Source of the DNA: Pseudomonas sp. C2B4
Lineage (GTDB): Bacteria > Pseudomonadota > Gammaproteobacteria > Pseudomonadales > Pseudomonadaceae
Direction: 5' to 3'
DNA length: 38,460 nt
Assembly: GCF_013359695.1 (NCBI RefSeq)
Contig: NZ_JABFMU010000056.1
Span: 1 to 38,460, forward strand
Under the pieces are notes generated by a model that searched no databases, was not told the DNA's origin, and was given only the letters and a program-made list of their open reading frames with translations. How positions within the stretch are numbered: position 1 is the stretch's first letter; every line of letters starts with the position of its first letter. Positions 17,093 to 25,176 of the stretch are shown here, piece after piece. The translations under genes and the position numbers were made by a program.

Positions 17093-18274
17093 GTGCCTTA
17101 CAGTATCTTGGTTCTCGAGGGGTGTGGACTCAAGAATAGGTTTTTGCATGCGCTCCAGGAACATATGGAGGATGTAATATTCAGGGCCGCTAAAAATAGA
17201 AGTGAGGCCGCTGAATTATTCAATGCGCACTCATTCGACATGATCTTGAGCAGTTTGACGGTGTTGGAAGTGGACGGTGCGAAACTGCTCAAGCACTTTG
17301 CGGATTTCAAGCAACTACCTGCATTGGCGATTCTGGATGATTCTCCCCGGCGAACAGCGGTGAATGCCAGCCTCATGGCCAGGAATTTCGGATTCACGGT
17401 TGTCGGTCTGGTTTCCAAACCCATAGATGTCATTGATCTGCGTGCCCTGCACCGAAAGGTTATTGGGTTGGATGCTGTTGTACAGCCGGGAAGTCAAGTT
17501 TCGGATGACGCGTGCTCACTACTTGAGTCAGTGGACAAGGATCAAGTCCGGATAAGGTTTCAGGTCAGAAAAAATCTGCGTTCCGGCCGTATTGCAGCCG
17601 TCAGGGCGGAGGTCTTCGCAGGCCCTCCGCAATCAGAAGGGCTGTCGTCGACAGGCATGTTGGCTGCGAATGCCGGCGGTGAGTTTGACGAAGAGCTTCT
17701 GGTGCATGTGGTGAGCCAGGTCATCACCGCTCAACGCGCCTGGAGAGGGCTGGGGTGCAGGGTGACGGTATGGATCAATCTGTCCATTTCGGTATTGAGG
17801 CGCCGTGGTTTTGCGGATCGGCTGTACGAGCTCGTGGTTCGTCAAGAGGGAGAGCCAGAATGCATCGGATTTGAATTGGCCCGATCTTCGGAAAAAGAGA
17901 ATCTGATTCACCACCTCGGATCGATCTATAAGTTGCGGCTAAAAGGTTTTGCTGTAGCCCATGATGACTTTGGTCAGGGTTATCGATACTGCTTGAATTT
18001 AAAATTGACGCCGTTTACAGATGTCAAGATTTTTCCATCGTTGGTGCGCAGTGCAGTTAATAATGAAAAGCTGGCTTCTTCATTGGCCTGTATTATTACG
18101 GAGAGCCAGCAGCTGGGACTGACGGTCATGGCGGAGGGGGTCGCAACGCAAGAAGAATTGGCGCTGCTCAAACGACTGAATTGTGATGAGGCTCAAGGTC
18201 CGTTGATTTCTGAAGTTTTGGAGCAAGAAGTTTTAACCCATTTGTTGTTACGAAATCGCATGGGGAGTCTTTAA
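17093..18274 (+). CDS. Degenerate REC-EAL protein (paralogue of the RocR-like gene)
   Basis: A 393-residue protein with GTG start (AAGGAA upstream). It aligns along its length with the intact REC-EAL protein encoded at 23952. The receiver (about 1-125) has Ser54 (ILSSLTVLEVDG) in place of the phospho-accepting aspartate, while the lysine in SKPID stays. In the EAL domain (about 150-385) the signature ExLxR is E-V-F-A-G (173-177) and KIDR is KIFP, although Asn229, Glu261, the DDFG pair (291-292), Lys312, Glu348 and Gln368 remain. It therefore cannot be phosphorylated normally and is probably a poor or inactive c-di-GMP phosphodiesterase. It may be a decoy, a partner of the intact copy, or a decaying gene; the frame is fully open over 1.2 kb. 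Confidence 0.88.
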   Translation: MPYSILVLEGCGLKNRFLHALQEHMEDVIFRAAKNRSEAAELFNAHSFDMILSSLTVLEVDGAKLLKHFADFKQLPALAILDDSPRRTAVNASLMARNFGFTVVGLVSKPIDVIDLRALHRKVIGLDAVVQPGSQVSDDACSLLESVDKDQVRIRFQVRKNLRSGRIAAVRAEVFAGPPQSEGLSSTGMLAANAGGEFDEELLVHVVSQVITAQRAWRGLGCRVTVWINLSISVLRRRGFADRLYELVVRQEGEPECIGFELARSSEKENLIHHLGSIYKLRLKGFAVAHDDFGQGYRYCLNLKLTPFTDVKIFPSLVRSAVNNEKLASSLACIITESQQLGLTVMAEGVATQEELALLKRLNCDEAQGPLISEVLEQEVLTHLLLRNRMGSL

Positions 18275-18303
18275 ATCTTTCTGAGGCCGGCGCGGCAATT
18301 TTA

Positions 18304-18318
18304 AGGATTGCCTGATGG
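18304..18318 (+). repeat. 15-bp repeat upstream of chemoreceptor 1
   Basis: AGGATTGCCTGATGG, identical to the copy at 29221-29235 upstream of chemoreceptor 2. It lies 162-176 bp ahead of the start codon and is preceded by ATTTTA. The downstream GCCGATTT resembles a sigma-28 -10 element, but the spacing to a possible TTAAG -35 is one or two bases too long. Confidence 0.7.
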
Positions 18319-18479
18319 GCTGCCGATTTTCCAGTCACTAAACTCGAATCTGATAAATGCACTTGCCGGTTGCGCTTGCGCATAACGCTCGTCCTGAATT
18401 TTTCGGTGGTCGGGAGATGCTGTATTCAGAACCAGTGAATAGGAAAAATTTGGTAGCTGGTCTCAAGTAGGATTGGAAT

Positions 18480-20105
18480 ATGTTGCTCAGAAAATTCAGG
18501 TTGGCGCATCGTGCGACATTGATATTTTTAATCATCAATCTTTTGGTGATCGCTCTCGGAAGTATTTCACTCTGGCAGATGGGGCGGGTTCGCGCTGCAG
18601 CCGTGGAGATCGAAAAAAGCTGGATGGAGAGTGTTCGCCAGGCGGGCGCGATCAACTCGATGGTGCTCAGGCTGCGACTGGAAAGTTTTCGGCTGATCAT
18701 TACCAGTAACCCAGAAGTAAAGAAGATTTCAGCTGATACGGTTGCGGATACAAGAGTCAAACTCAAGCAGGCGGTAGAAGCGTATCAGGCGCAAGTCAGC
18801 AGCAATGAAGAAGGGCAGATTTACAACGCTGTAAAAGTTGGCGTGGCCACCTATGACAGTAAGCTTGACGCGTTTCTGGCGCTGGCTGAATCAGGCGATT
18901 CAGCGGCTGCGGGAAAATATATAGATGACAATATTCGCAAGCCAACCAACGAGCTGCAGTTGTCGGTTGAAAAACTGGTCGACTTGAATCGCACCGGTGG
19001 ACAGCAGTCCGGAATTGAATCCGAAGAGATATACCAAAGTTCGATCAAGACGGTGATCGGGATTGGTATTTTGGTAATTTCTTTGAGTGTATTTCTCGGC
19101 ACTTTGTTTGCTCGAAGCATTACCGTGCCATTGTTGGCCGTATTGGGTGTCAACCAGAAAATTTCCGAGGGAGATCTCAGGGCTGAGCTTCAAATTGATG
19201 GTAAGGATGAGTTGACGGATTTGATGGCGTCCACGGCGGCCATGCAGGCAAGTTTGCGCGACACGATTCGCCACATCGGCGACTCGTCCACGCAACTGGC
19301 CTCGGCATCGGAAGAAATGTACTCCGTGACTGAAGAGTCCAGCATCGGCATGCAGCGTCAAAACAATGAGATCGAACAAGCGGCAACGGCCGTGAACGAG
19401 ATGACGGCAGCGGTGGAAGAGGTCGCGAGAAACGCGGCGTCTGCCTCGGAGTCCGCCCAGATGTCGGAGCGCTCCACCCGGACGGGTTCCGATCGGGTGG
19501 CAGAAACCGTCAAGGCCATCCAGAACCTGACTTCAACCGTGGTCAAAACCAGCGATGAAGTGGAGGGGCTGGCAAGCAAGGCTCAGAACATCAGCAAAGT
19601 ACTGGATGTGATTCGCGCTATTGCGGAGCAGACAAACCTGCTGGCGTTGAACGCGGCCATTGAAGCGGCGAGGGCGGGTGACCAGGGTCGAGGTTTTGCG
19701 GTGGTGGCGGACGAAGTCAGGGCGCTGGCCCATCGGACGCAGGAGTCCACCAAGGAAATCGAGAGCATGATTGCCGGCATTCAGTCAGGCGCCGAACAAG
19801 CCGTACTTGCCATGTCGCATAGCTGTGCCAACGCTCAGGATACCTTGGGGATTGCCCAGGAGGCGGGTGCGGCGTTAGCGGACATCGCGAAATCGATTAC
19901 CGAGATCAATGAACGCAATTTCCTGATTGCCACGGCCTCCGAAGAACAAGCCCAAGTGGCGCGTTCGGTCGATACCAACCTGGTCAGCATCAGGGATCTT
20001 TCGATTCAAACGTCTTCCGGTGCGAGTCAAACAGCAACGGCCAGTAATGAACTTTCAAAACTGGCAATCGAGATGGCGGAGTTAACGCGGCGATTCTTGA
20101 CTTGA
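18480..20105 (+). CDS. Methyl-accepting chemotaxis protein 1 (4HB sensor)
   Basis: A 541-residue chemoreceptor. Transmembrane helix 1 is at about residues 12-32, a periplasmic four-helix-bundle sensor (4HB_MCP-like) at about 33-188, transmembrane helix 2 at about 190-211, HAMP at about 212-265, and the cytoplasmic signalling coiled coil to the end. The hairpin tip that contacts CheA/CheW is intact (AIAEQTNLLALNAAIEAARA, near 380-400). No C-terminal CheR-binding pentapeptide. It begins with AGGA upstream of the ATG. It is placed inside a Roc-like c-di-GMP cluster and has a second similar receptor at 29443, so the two probably feed the same behaviour. The ligand is unknown. Confidence 0.93.
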   Translation: MLLRKFRLAHRATLIFLIINLLVIALGSISLWQMGRVRAAAVEIEKSWMESVRQAGAINSMVLRLRLESFRLIITSNPEVKKISADTVADTRVKLKQAVEAYQAQVSSNEEGQIYNAVKVGVATYDSKLDAFLALAESGDSAAAGKYIDDNIRKPTNELQLSVEKLVDLNRTGGQQSGIESEEIYQSSIKTVIGIGILVISLSVFLGTLFARSITVPLLAVLGVNQKISEGDLRAELQIDGKDELTDLMASTAAMQASLRDTIRHIGDSSTQLASASEEMYSVTEESSIGMQRQNNEIEQAATAVNEMTAAVEEVARNAASASESAQMSERSTRTGSDRVAETVKAIQNLTSTVVKTSDEVEGLASKAQNISKVLDVIRAIAEQTNLLALNAAIEAARAGDQGRGFAVVADEVRALAHRTQESTKEIESMIAGIQSGAEQAVLAMSHSCANAQDTLGIAQEAGAALADIAKSITEINERNFLIATASEEQAQVARSVDTNLVSIRDLSIQTSSGASQTATASNELSKLAIEMAELTRRFLT

Positions 20106-20251
20106 TAGTAGTTTAGTTAAATGTTGTGACAGGTAATGGACAGGGATATTCATTATGACTTGCTTATTTGTGGAATTTCATCTGGATTAAACTCGTAACC
20201 CCAGTGCGTGATAATTGTGATGAAAGTGATGCAATGTCTTTGAGGTGATAA

Positions 20252-20635
20252 ATGGAAGCAGTAGTCGTGAGCAAGCCACTGTTGCAAGAAGAACCGCTTG
20301 GTGAGGAGGTGATAGTCGAAGCCAGAAAGATTGTTGCTGAAGTCAGGAAAGCGGTGGTCCGTGCCGCCGCTGTCGAGAAGTCGGTCGCCACGGCGGCGAA
20401 CAATCTTGGCGTGAATATGTTGTCGGCCAATGAGGAATTGGTACAGGCACACCGTCAACTGTGCAGCGTATTGAACCTTGCCGAAGTCAAACAACGCGCT
20501 GCAGCAGAACGAATGGAAAAGCAGTCGCGAAGGGTTCTGCGGGCGGTGTTGCAGCGTGTGGTCCTGATTGTAGGGGCTTCTGCCTGCATTGGAGGTGTAA
20601 TCGGAGGTGGTATAGCAGCGCTGCTCCTGCGGTGA
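20252..20635 (+). CDS. Small helical protein with C-terminal membrane anchor, unknown function
   Basis: A 127-residue protein I do not recognise. Residues about 20-95 are rich in Ala, Glu, Lys and Arg and look like an extended helix or coiled coil; residues about 105-126 (VLIVGASACIGGVIGGGIAA) form one hydrophobic, glycine-rich segment, so the protein is probably tail-anchored in the membrane with the helix in the cytoplasm. The ribosome site is strong (GAGGTGAT). Its stop overlaps the GTG start of the next gene, implying coupled production. It sits between chemoreceptor 1 and hybrid kinase 1. Confidence 0.75.
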   Translation: MEAVVVSKPLLQEEPLGEEVIVEARKIVAEVRKAVVRAAAVEKSVATAANNLGVNMLSANEELVQAHRQLCSVLNLAEVKQRAAAERMEKQSRRVLRAVLQRVVLIVGASACIGGVIGGGIAALLLR

Positions 20636-21024
20636 CGCCGGTACTCCTGGCGGGATTTGAACTGCTGAAACGTAACGGGTTGATTGCAGGTCTTGAGAAG
20701 GTGGGAACAATGAAAATAGCCGATTTGGACATGAGAGAATTGATCGACGCTATTGGTGTGGCGGTTGTTCCCGTGATTTTCAAGGATGTAAACAAGGAAA
20801 CGCCTCCCCACGCGTTGCGTGAACGATTTCGCCTCAATGCCGAAATCATGGGGCGTTTCGCCGCAGTACTCTATTGTGGCGATGAAATCAGCCTGGATAC
20901 CCTTGATCTGATCAGTCTGTTTACAACGCATATGCGCGTCGAGCATCTGCAATCAATGAACCAGCTGCTCGGCCCGGAGGGAGACCTGAGCAGGCTGGTT
21001 GGTCCGTCCGCGAGGACGACTTGA
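20632..21024 (+). CDS. Small soluble protein of unknown function, coupled to the anchor protein
   Basis: A 130-residue protein if started at the GTG that overlaps the preceding stop (GTGA); an ATG at 20710 with a GGTGGG ahead would give 104 residues. Features include MKIADLDMRELIDAIGVAVV and a C-terminal helix-rich region; no signal peptide, no clear transmembrane span and no catalytic motif known to me. The overlap with the upstream small gene suggests a two-protein unit. Earlier frame extension to 20461 is excluded because it is antiparallel to the good coding frame of the upstream gene. Function unknown. Confidence 0.7.
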   Translation: MTPVLLAGFELLKRNGLIAGLEKVGTMKIADLDMRELIDAIGVAVVPVIFKDVNKETPPHALRERFRLNAEIMGRFAAVLYCGDEISLDTLDLISLFTTHMRVEHLQSMNQLLGPEGDLSRLVGPSARTT

Positions 21025-21097
21025 TCCAACCACGGTTCATCACGCAATGGATGAATACCGATGACCTTTGGAGTTGAGAATCAACTCTCTATTTTTA

Positions 21098-21112
21098 AGG
21101 TTTCGCTGATGT
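21098..21112 (+). repeat. Diverged relative of the 15-bp repeat upstream of kinase 1
   Basis: AGGTTTCGCTGATGT matches 11 of 15 bases of the repeat found ahead of both chemoreceptors, and is likewise preceded by ATTTTTA. It lies 31-45 bp ahead of the kinase start. The similarity is suggestive only. Confidence 0.35.
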
Positions 21113-21142
21113 TCTGCGCCTGGGTATGACACTTACCCTTGT

Positions 21143-23962
21143 GTGATGAAGCTAAAGCAATTTTTACAGCCCGCCGACTCCTACTTTTCTACGCCTAAAG
21201 CCGCGCGCAGGCTGTTGCGCCTGTTCGCCCAGGTTCTCGTCCTGGGAACCGTCGCTGGCGCAATCATTATCATCAGCTCGATTTTCAATAGTGAAATATC
21301 TCGTCGACAAGGTTACATGAGCGACGCCATTACTGATGCGCGGGTGTTTTTTACCCAGCGAGAGGTACTTCTCAGAAGCCTTGTCCTCTCCGCGGTAAGT
21401 AGCGCTGACGAATTCAGCGAAAAGAACCTTGTGCATGGAAAACCGCGCGAGGGGATCAATGATGTTCGCAGAGAGTGGGACGTTCACCTGTCTGAGCGCA
21501 TGACTGATTTTCTGAAGGAAAAACGCGTCAATCTGGTTTATATCGCGCAAAAGGCCGATGCCCTCCCTGTGTACTTGAGTCGGGCATCAACATCGTTGGC
21601 GCCCATTTCCGAAGGCATCCTGCGAAGGCTGCATGGGTTCAATGGCCAGCTGCCGGGGACGGCCCAGGAAGTCTGGCTCAGTGATCAAGCCACTGCTCCC
21701 GCCCGGTTGTACTTGTTTACGCTGGCGGACGCTCACCGGCCGCAGTCTGGCTGGATAGGTATGGAAATGGATGCCGCCGACGTGACGAATACGCTGCATG
21801 ACGACGCGGCGGGACAGTTCGTGATGGTCAATCCGAACGGTGACGTGATGATGAGCAGCGCGCCGATCGACCAGAATGCCCCCTCTCCGATGAAACTTGA
21901 ACTGGGTCAAAACTTCGGCTTCGCCGGTGACGGTTTTTTGCCTGACCGCCTGGTGATGCGCAAACAATTGGGTTACTCAAACTGGAAGATTTTCTACAGG
22001 ATCGACCTTTGTTCGTTGTTGAACGTGCTTTGGTGGCCACTGGCGATTTCCATCGCATTGATTTCGCTCATTGCGTTTCTGGTGTATCGGTTGGTTTCCC
22101 GAATAGAGCGGCGACTGATTACGCCAGCGACAGAACGCATTGATGCGCTGATAGAAAGCGAAGCCTTTAGTCGGGCGGTCATACAAACCGCGCCGGTTGC
22201 ACTGTGCGTGCTGCGTCGGGCCGATGGCCAGGTCGTCTTGGAAAACAGGTTATCGGAGCAGTGGCTGGGTGAGTGCAATGAGCGCGAGCGGTTGTGTCAC
22301 CGCTGGATCGAACGGGCATTCGATGACAATGAATCGAACCAGACGGATGAGTTCCAGGCCGGCAATGGCCGTCATCTTTATCTGAGTTTCGTGCGCACCC
22401 GCTACAACGGCGAAGATGTATTGTTCTGCGCGTTCAGTGACATCAGTTCGCACAAGCAAGTTGAATCGACGCTGGCCATGGCCAAGCAACTGGCGGATGC
22501 CGCCAACGAGGCCAAGACGCTATTTCTGGCGACCATGAGTCACGAAATCAGGACGCCACTCTACGGTGTGCTGGGGACCCTTGAATTGCTGGGGAAAACC
22601 GAACTCAAGGCGCAGCAGAAAGCTTACTTGCACGCCATCGAAAGCTCGTCTTCCGCCCTGTTGAATCTGGTGTGTGATGTCCTGGATGTTGCGAAAATCG
22701 AAGCCGGTCAACTGGCGCTCGAAGTGCGTGAGTTCTCGCCGATTGAGCTGGTCAATGGTGTCGTTCAAAGCTATCTCGGCGCGGCACGCAGCAAAGGCCT
22801 GACGCTTTACTCCTTTGTTGATCCTGCCATCCCGGCCATGCTGCGCGGAGACCTGACTCGCATCCGGCAGATATTGAATAACCTGCTCAGTAACGCCGTG
22901 AAGTTTACTGAAAGCGGGCAAATCGTTTTGCATGTAAAGCTGGGCGCGGTGACCGCAGAGCACATCGAAATCCAGTGGCAGGTCTCGGACAGCGGTCCGG
23001 GTATCTCCCGCGAGGATCAGGCCTTTTTGTTTGATCCGTTTTATCAAACCGGCAGCAGCGCGAATGTGATTGCCGGCACCGGTTTGGGCCTGTCGATTTG
23101 TCAGCGTCTGGCGGAGTTGATGAGCGGCAGTATTCGAGTCGTCAGCACCCCGGGCCTGGGCAGCAGCTTTACGCTGAATGTTGCTTTGGAACGGTTGCCG
23201 TCAGTGACAGACGTGAAGACCCTCGCCGAGGGGCTGCACAAGACCGTGTATGTCTATTCCCCCACGCTGGAGATGGCCGAGTACATCGCGAGTTGGTCTC
23301 GGCACTGGGGCGCGAAGACATTGATGGGTAAACCGGCGGATAGCGATGCCGCGCAGGACGCCGTATTGATCGAAGTCTATCCGTATGAGCGGCGGCGCAT
23401 TTGCCCTGAATGGAAAGGGGCAAGAATCATCGTCAGTCCGCAGGGATGCCAGGAAGAACAACCTTCGGACAGCCAATGGTTTGTTGAGCTGAATGATCTT
23501 GGCGGACTGTGTGAAGCACTTGGGCAGGCTCAAGGGGTTGTGACTTCAACGCAGGGCCTCATTGATGTTGAAGTCCCTGACAGGCTGGACATGAAAGTAT
23601 TGGTGGCTGAAGACAATGTGATCAATCAATTGATTCTGAAGGACCAATTGGAGGAGTTGGGTTGTCAGGTGGTCTTGGCGGGAGATGGCGCCGAGGCATT
23701 GGCGCTCTGGGGTAAAGATGACTTTGATGTGGTGCTGACGGACATCAATATGCCTGGAATCAATGGATATGACTTGACCAGGAAGTTACGCAGTATCGGT
23801 TGTAATGCTCCCATTATTGGTGCTACGGCGAATGCTATGCGAGATGAGAGTGATCGCTGCCTGGGCGCTGGAATGCAACAGTTATTGGTAAAGCCCTTCG
23901 GTTTGGGTGCGCTTTATAACTGCCTGCAACAATACGAAAGGATGAGCGTCAGTGGCATATAA
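21143..23962 (+). CDS. Hybrid sensor histidine kinase 1 (RocS/RcsC-like, no HPt)
   Basis: A 939-residue membrane hybrid kinase (GTG at 21143 or ATG at 21146; weak ribosome site). Order: transmembrane helix about 26-48, periplasmic sensor about 49-292, transmembrane helix about 294-317, PAS-like domain about 335-440, HisKA with phospho-His467 (MSHEIRTPL), HATPase with ILNNLLSNAVKF (N box), DSGPGIS and GTGLGLS (G boxes) to about 685, a receiver-like linker about 695-800 without acidic pocket, and a true receiver 817-930 with Asp867 and Lys917. It lacks an HPt, unlike kinase 2, so its receiver must pass phosphate to an HPt elsewhere. Its 3' end overlaps the RocR-like gene by 11 bp. Confidence 0.92.
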   Translation: MMKLKQFLQPADSYFSTPKAARRLLRLFAQVLVLGTVAGAIIIISSIFNSEISRRQGYMSDAITDARVFFTQREVLLRSLVLSAVSSADEFSEKNLVHGKPREGINDVRREWDVHLSERMTDFLKEKRVNLVYIAQKADALPVYLSRASTSLAPISEGILRRLHGFNGQLPGTAQEVWLSDQATAPARLYLFTLADAHRPQSGWIGMEMDAADVTNTLHDDAAGQFVMVNPNGDVMMSSAPIDQNAPSPMKLELGQNFGFAGDGFLPDRLVMRKQLGYSNWKIFYRIDLCSLLNVLWWPLAISIALISLIAFLVYRLVSRIERRLITPATERIDALIESEAFSRAVIQTAPVALCVLRRADGQVVLENRLSEQWLGECNERERLCHRWIERAFDDNESNQTDEFQAGNGRHLYLSFVRTRYNGEDVLFCAFSDISSHKQVESTLAMAKQLADAANEAKTLFLATMSHEIRTPLYGVLGTLELLGKTELKAQQKAYLHAIESSSSALLNLVCDVLDVAKIEAGQLALEVREFSPIELVNGVVQSYLGAARSKGLTLYSFVDPAIPAMLRGDLTRIRQILNNLLSNAVKFTESGQIVLHVKLGAVTAEHIEIQWQVSDSGPGISREDQAFLFDPFYQTGSSANVIAGTGLGLSICQRLAELMSGSIRVVSTPGLGSSFTLNVALERLPSVTDVKTLAEGLHKTVYVYSPTLEMAEYIASWSRHWGAKTLMGKPADSDAAQDAVLIEVYPYERRRICPEWKGARIIVSPQGCQEEQPSDSQWFVELNDLGGLCEALGQAQGVVTSTQGLIDVEVPDRLDMKVLVAEDNVINQLILKDQLEELGCQVVLAGDGAEALALWGKDDFDVVLTDINMPGINGYDLTRKLRSIGCNAPIIGATANAMRDESDRCLGAGMQQLLVKPFGLGALYNCLQQYERMSVSGI

Positions 23963-25139
23963 CATTTTAGTGGTCGAAGATCACCTCTTTCAGCATCAGT
24001 ATTTGCTCGAATTGTTTGACTCGCTGGGTGGGGTATCCATCCAGTCTGCCTATAACGGTCATGAAGCGCTTGAATTGTTGAAAGACCAACACTTCGACCT
24101 GGTGTTAAGTGATTTGATGATGCCCGGCATGGATGGTGTGCAGCTTTTGCAGAAGTTGGGTGAGCTTAAACAGAAGCCAGCCCTGGCTTTTATGAGTACG
24201 GCCTCGGGGCGAATGATGGGCAGTGCCAGCCTGGCGGCGAAAAGTCTTGGTTTCAAGGTGTTGGGCCAAATAGCCAAACCTGTGAGTCTGAGTGCATTGC
24301 GCAAACTGCTGGATAAGTTGATGTCATTCGGCTCGGAGCTGGTCGCGGCTGCAAAGGTCGCGCAGTCGCACAGCTTTACCGACCTGAGCCATGCAATAAG
24401 TTCGGGACAAATACAGCCGTGGTTTCAGCCAAAGAAATCGTTGTCCACGGGACGGATCGTGGCGGCCGAGGCCTTGGCCAGGTGGGACCATCCGCGTTTG
24501 GGCTTGCTGCTGCCCCGGGATTTTTTACCCAGCATCATTTGCCATGGTCTGGAAGAAGCGTTGTTGATGCAGTTCGTGACTCAAACCATTGCGGCTCAAT
24601 CCATATGGCGAAAGCAGGGGTACGACATACCCGTGACGATTAACCTGCCCACCCATCTTTTGGACAGCGATGATCTGCCGGACCGCCTGCATGAACGGGT
24701 GGTCAGCGGTGGAGGCATCCCCTCACAAATTGGTTTTGAATTAATGGAGAGTTCCGTTACCGAAAACCTCGGGCGTTATTTTTCGGGTGTCTGCCGCCTG
24801 CGATTCAAGGGATTCGGTTTGGCCCAGGATGATTTTGGCAAGGGTTACAGCTCCTATTTCAATCTGGTCTCCACACCCTTCACCGAACTGAAGATAGATC
24901 GTTCATTGGTGTATGGCTGCGTCGAGAATGAGAACCTGGAAGCCGCACTGTCCAGCATCGTGGCGCTGGGGAAAAAGCTCGGACTCAACGTGGTCGCCGA
25001 AGGGGTGGAGACACCGGATGAGCTTGCGCTGTTGAGTCGGCTCCATTGCGATCAGGCCCAAGGCTTTCTCATATCCAAAGCGATAGACCCGCAGAGCTTT
25101 TCGAGCATGCTGGCCGAAGACGGACCCGCAAATCCTTGA
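23952..25139 (+). CDS. RocR-like response regulator with EAL phosphodiesterase domain
   Basis: A 395-residue REC-EAL protein that degrades c-di-GMP. GTG start with AAGGATGAG upstream, overlapping kinase 1 by 11 bp. Receiver 1-120: phospho-acceptor Asp54 (LSDLMMPGMDG) and Lys109. EAL domain about 145-390: EALAR at 173-177, Asn231, Glu263, Asp293-Asp294 (DDFGKGYSS), Lys314 in LKIDRSLV, catalytic base Glu350 (VVAEGVET) and Gln370. Spacing of these residues matches P. aeruginosa RocR (PA3947) with an offset of about two. It is predicted to be an active, phosphorylation-controlled phosphodiesterase that competes with the RocA-like regulator for the kinases. Full ExLxR and metal ligands are present. 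Confidence 0.92.
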   Translation: MAYNILVVEDHLFQHQYLLELFDSLGGVSIQSAYNGHEALELLKDQHFDLVLSDLMMPGMDGVQLLQKLGELKQKPALAFMSTASGRMMGSASLAAKSLGFKVLGQIAKPVSLSALRKLLDKLMSFGSELVAAAKVAQSHSFTDLSHAISSGQIQPWFQPKKSLSTGRIVAAEALARWDHPRLGLLLPRDFLPSIICHGLEEALLMQFVTQTIAAQSIWRKQGYDIPVTINLPTHLLDSDDLPDRLHERVVSGGGIPSQIGFELMESSVTENLGRYFSGVCRLRFKGFGLAQDDFGKGYSSYFNLVSTPFTELKIDRSLVYGCVENENLEAALSSIVALGKKLGLNVVAEGVETPDELALLSRLHCDQAQGFLISKAIDPQSFSSMLAEDGPANP

Positions 25140-25176
25140 TTCCATTTGATCGTCAGCGCCACCTGGAGAGTGAACG

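Noticed and set aside
16930..17139. 69-codon open frame starting at a GTG ahead of the degenerate REC-EAL gene
   Set aside because: Overlaps the REC start in another frame, no family features, and the REC start at 17093 has its own ribosome site.
18297..18330. Sigma-28 (FliA) promoter ahead of chemoreceptor 1
   Set aside because: GCCGATTT is near the -10 consensus and TTAAG near the -35, but the spacer is one to two bases too long; kept only as a remark.
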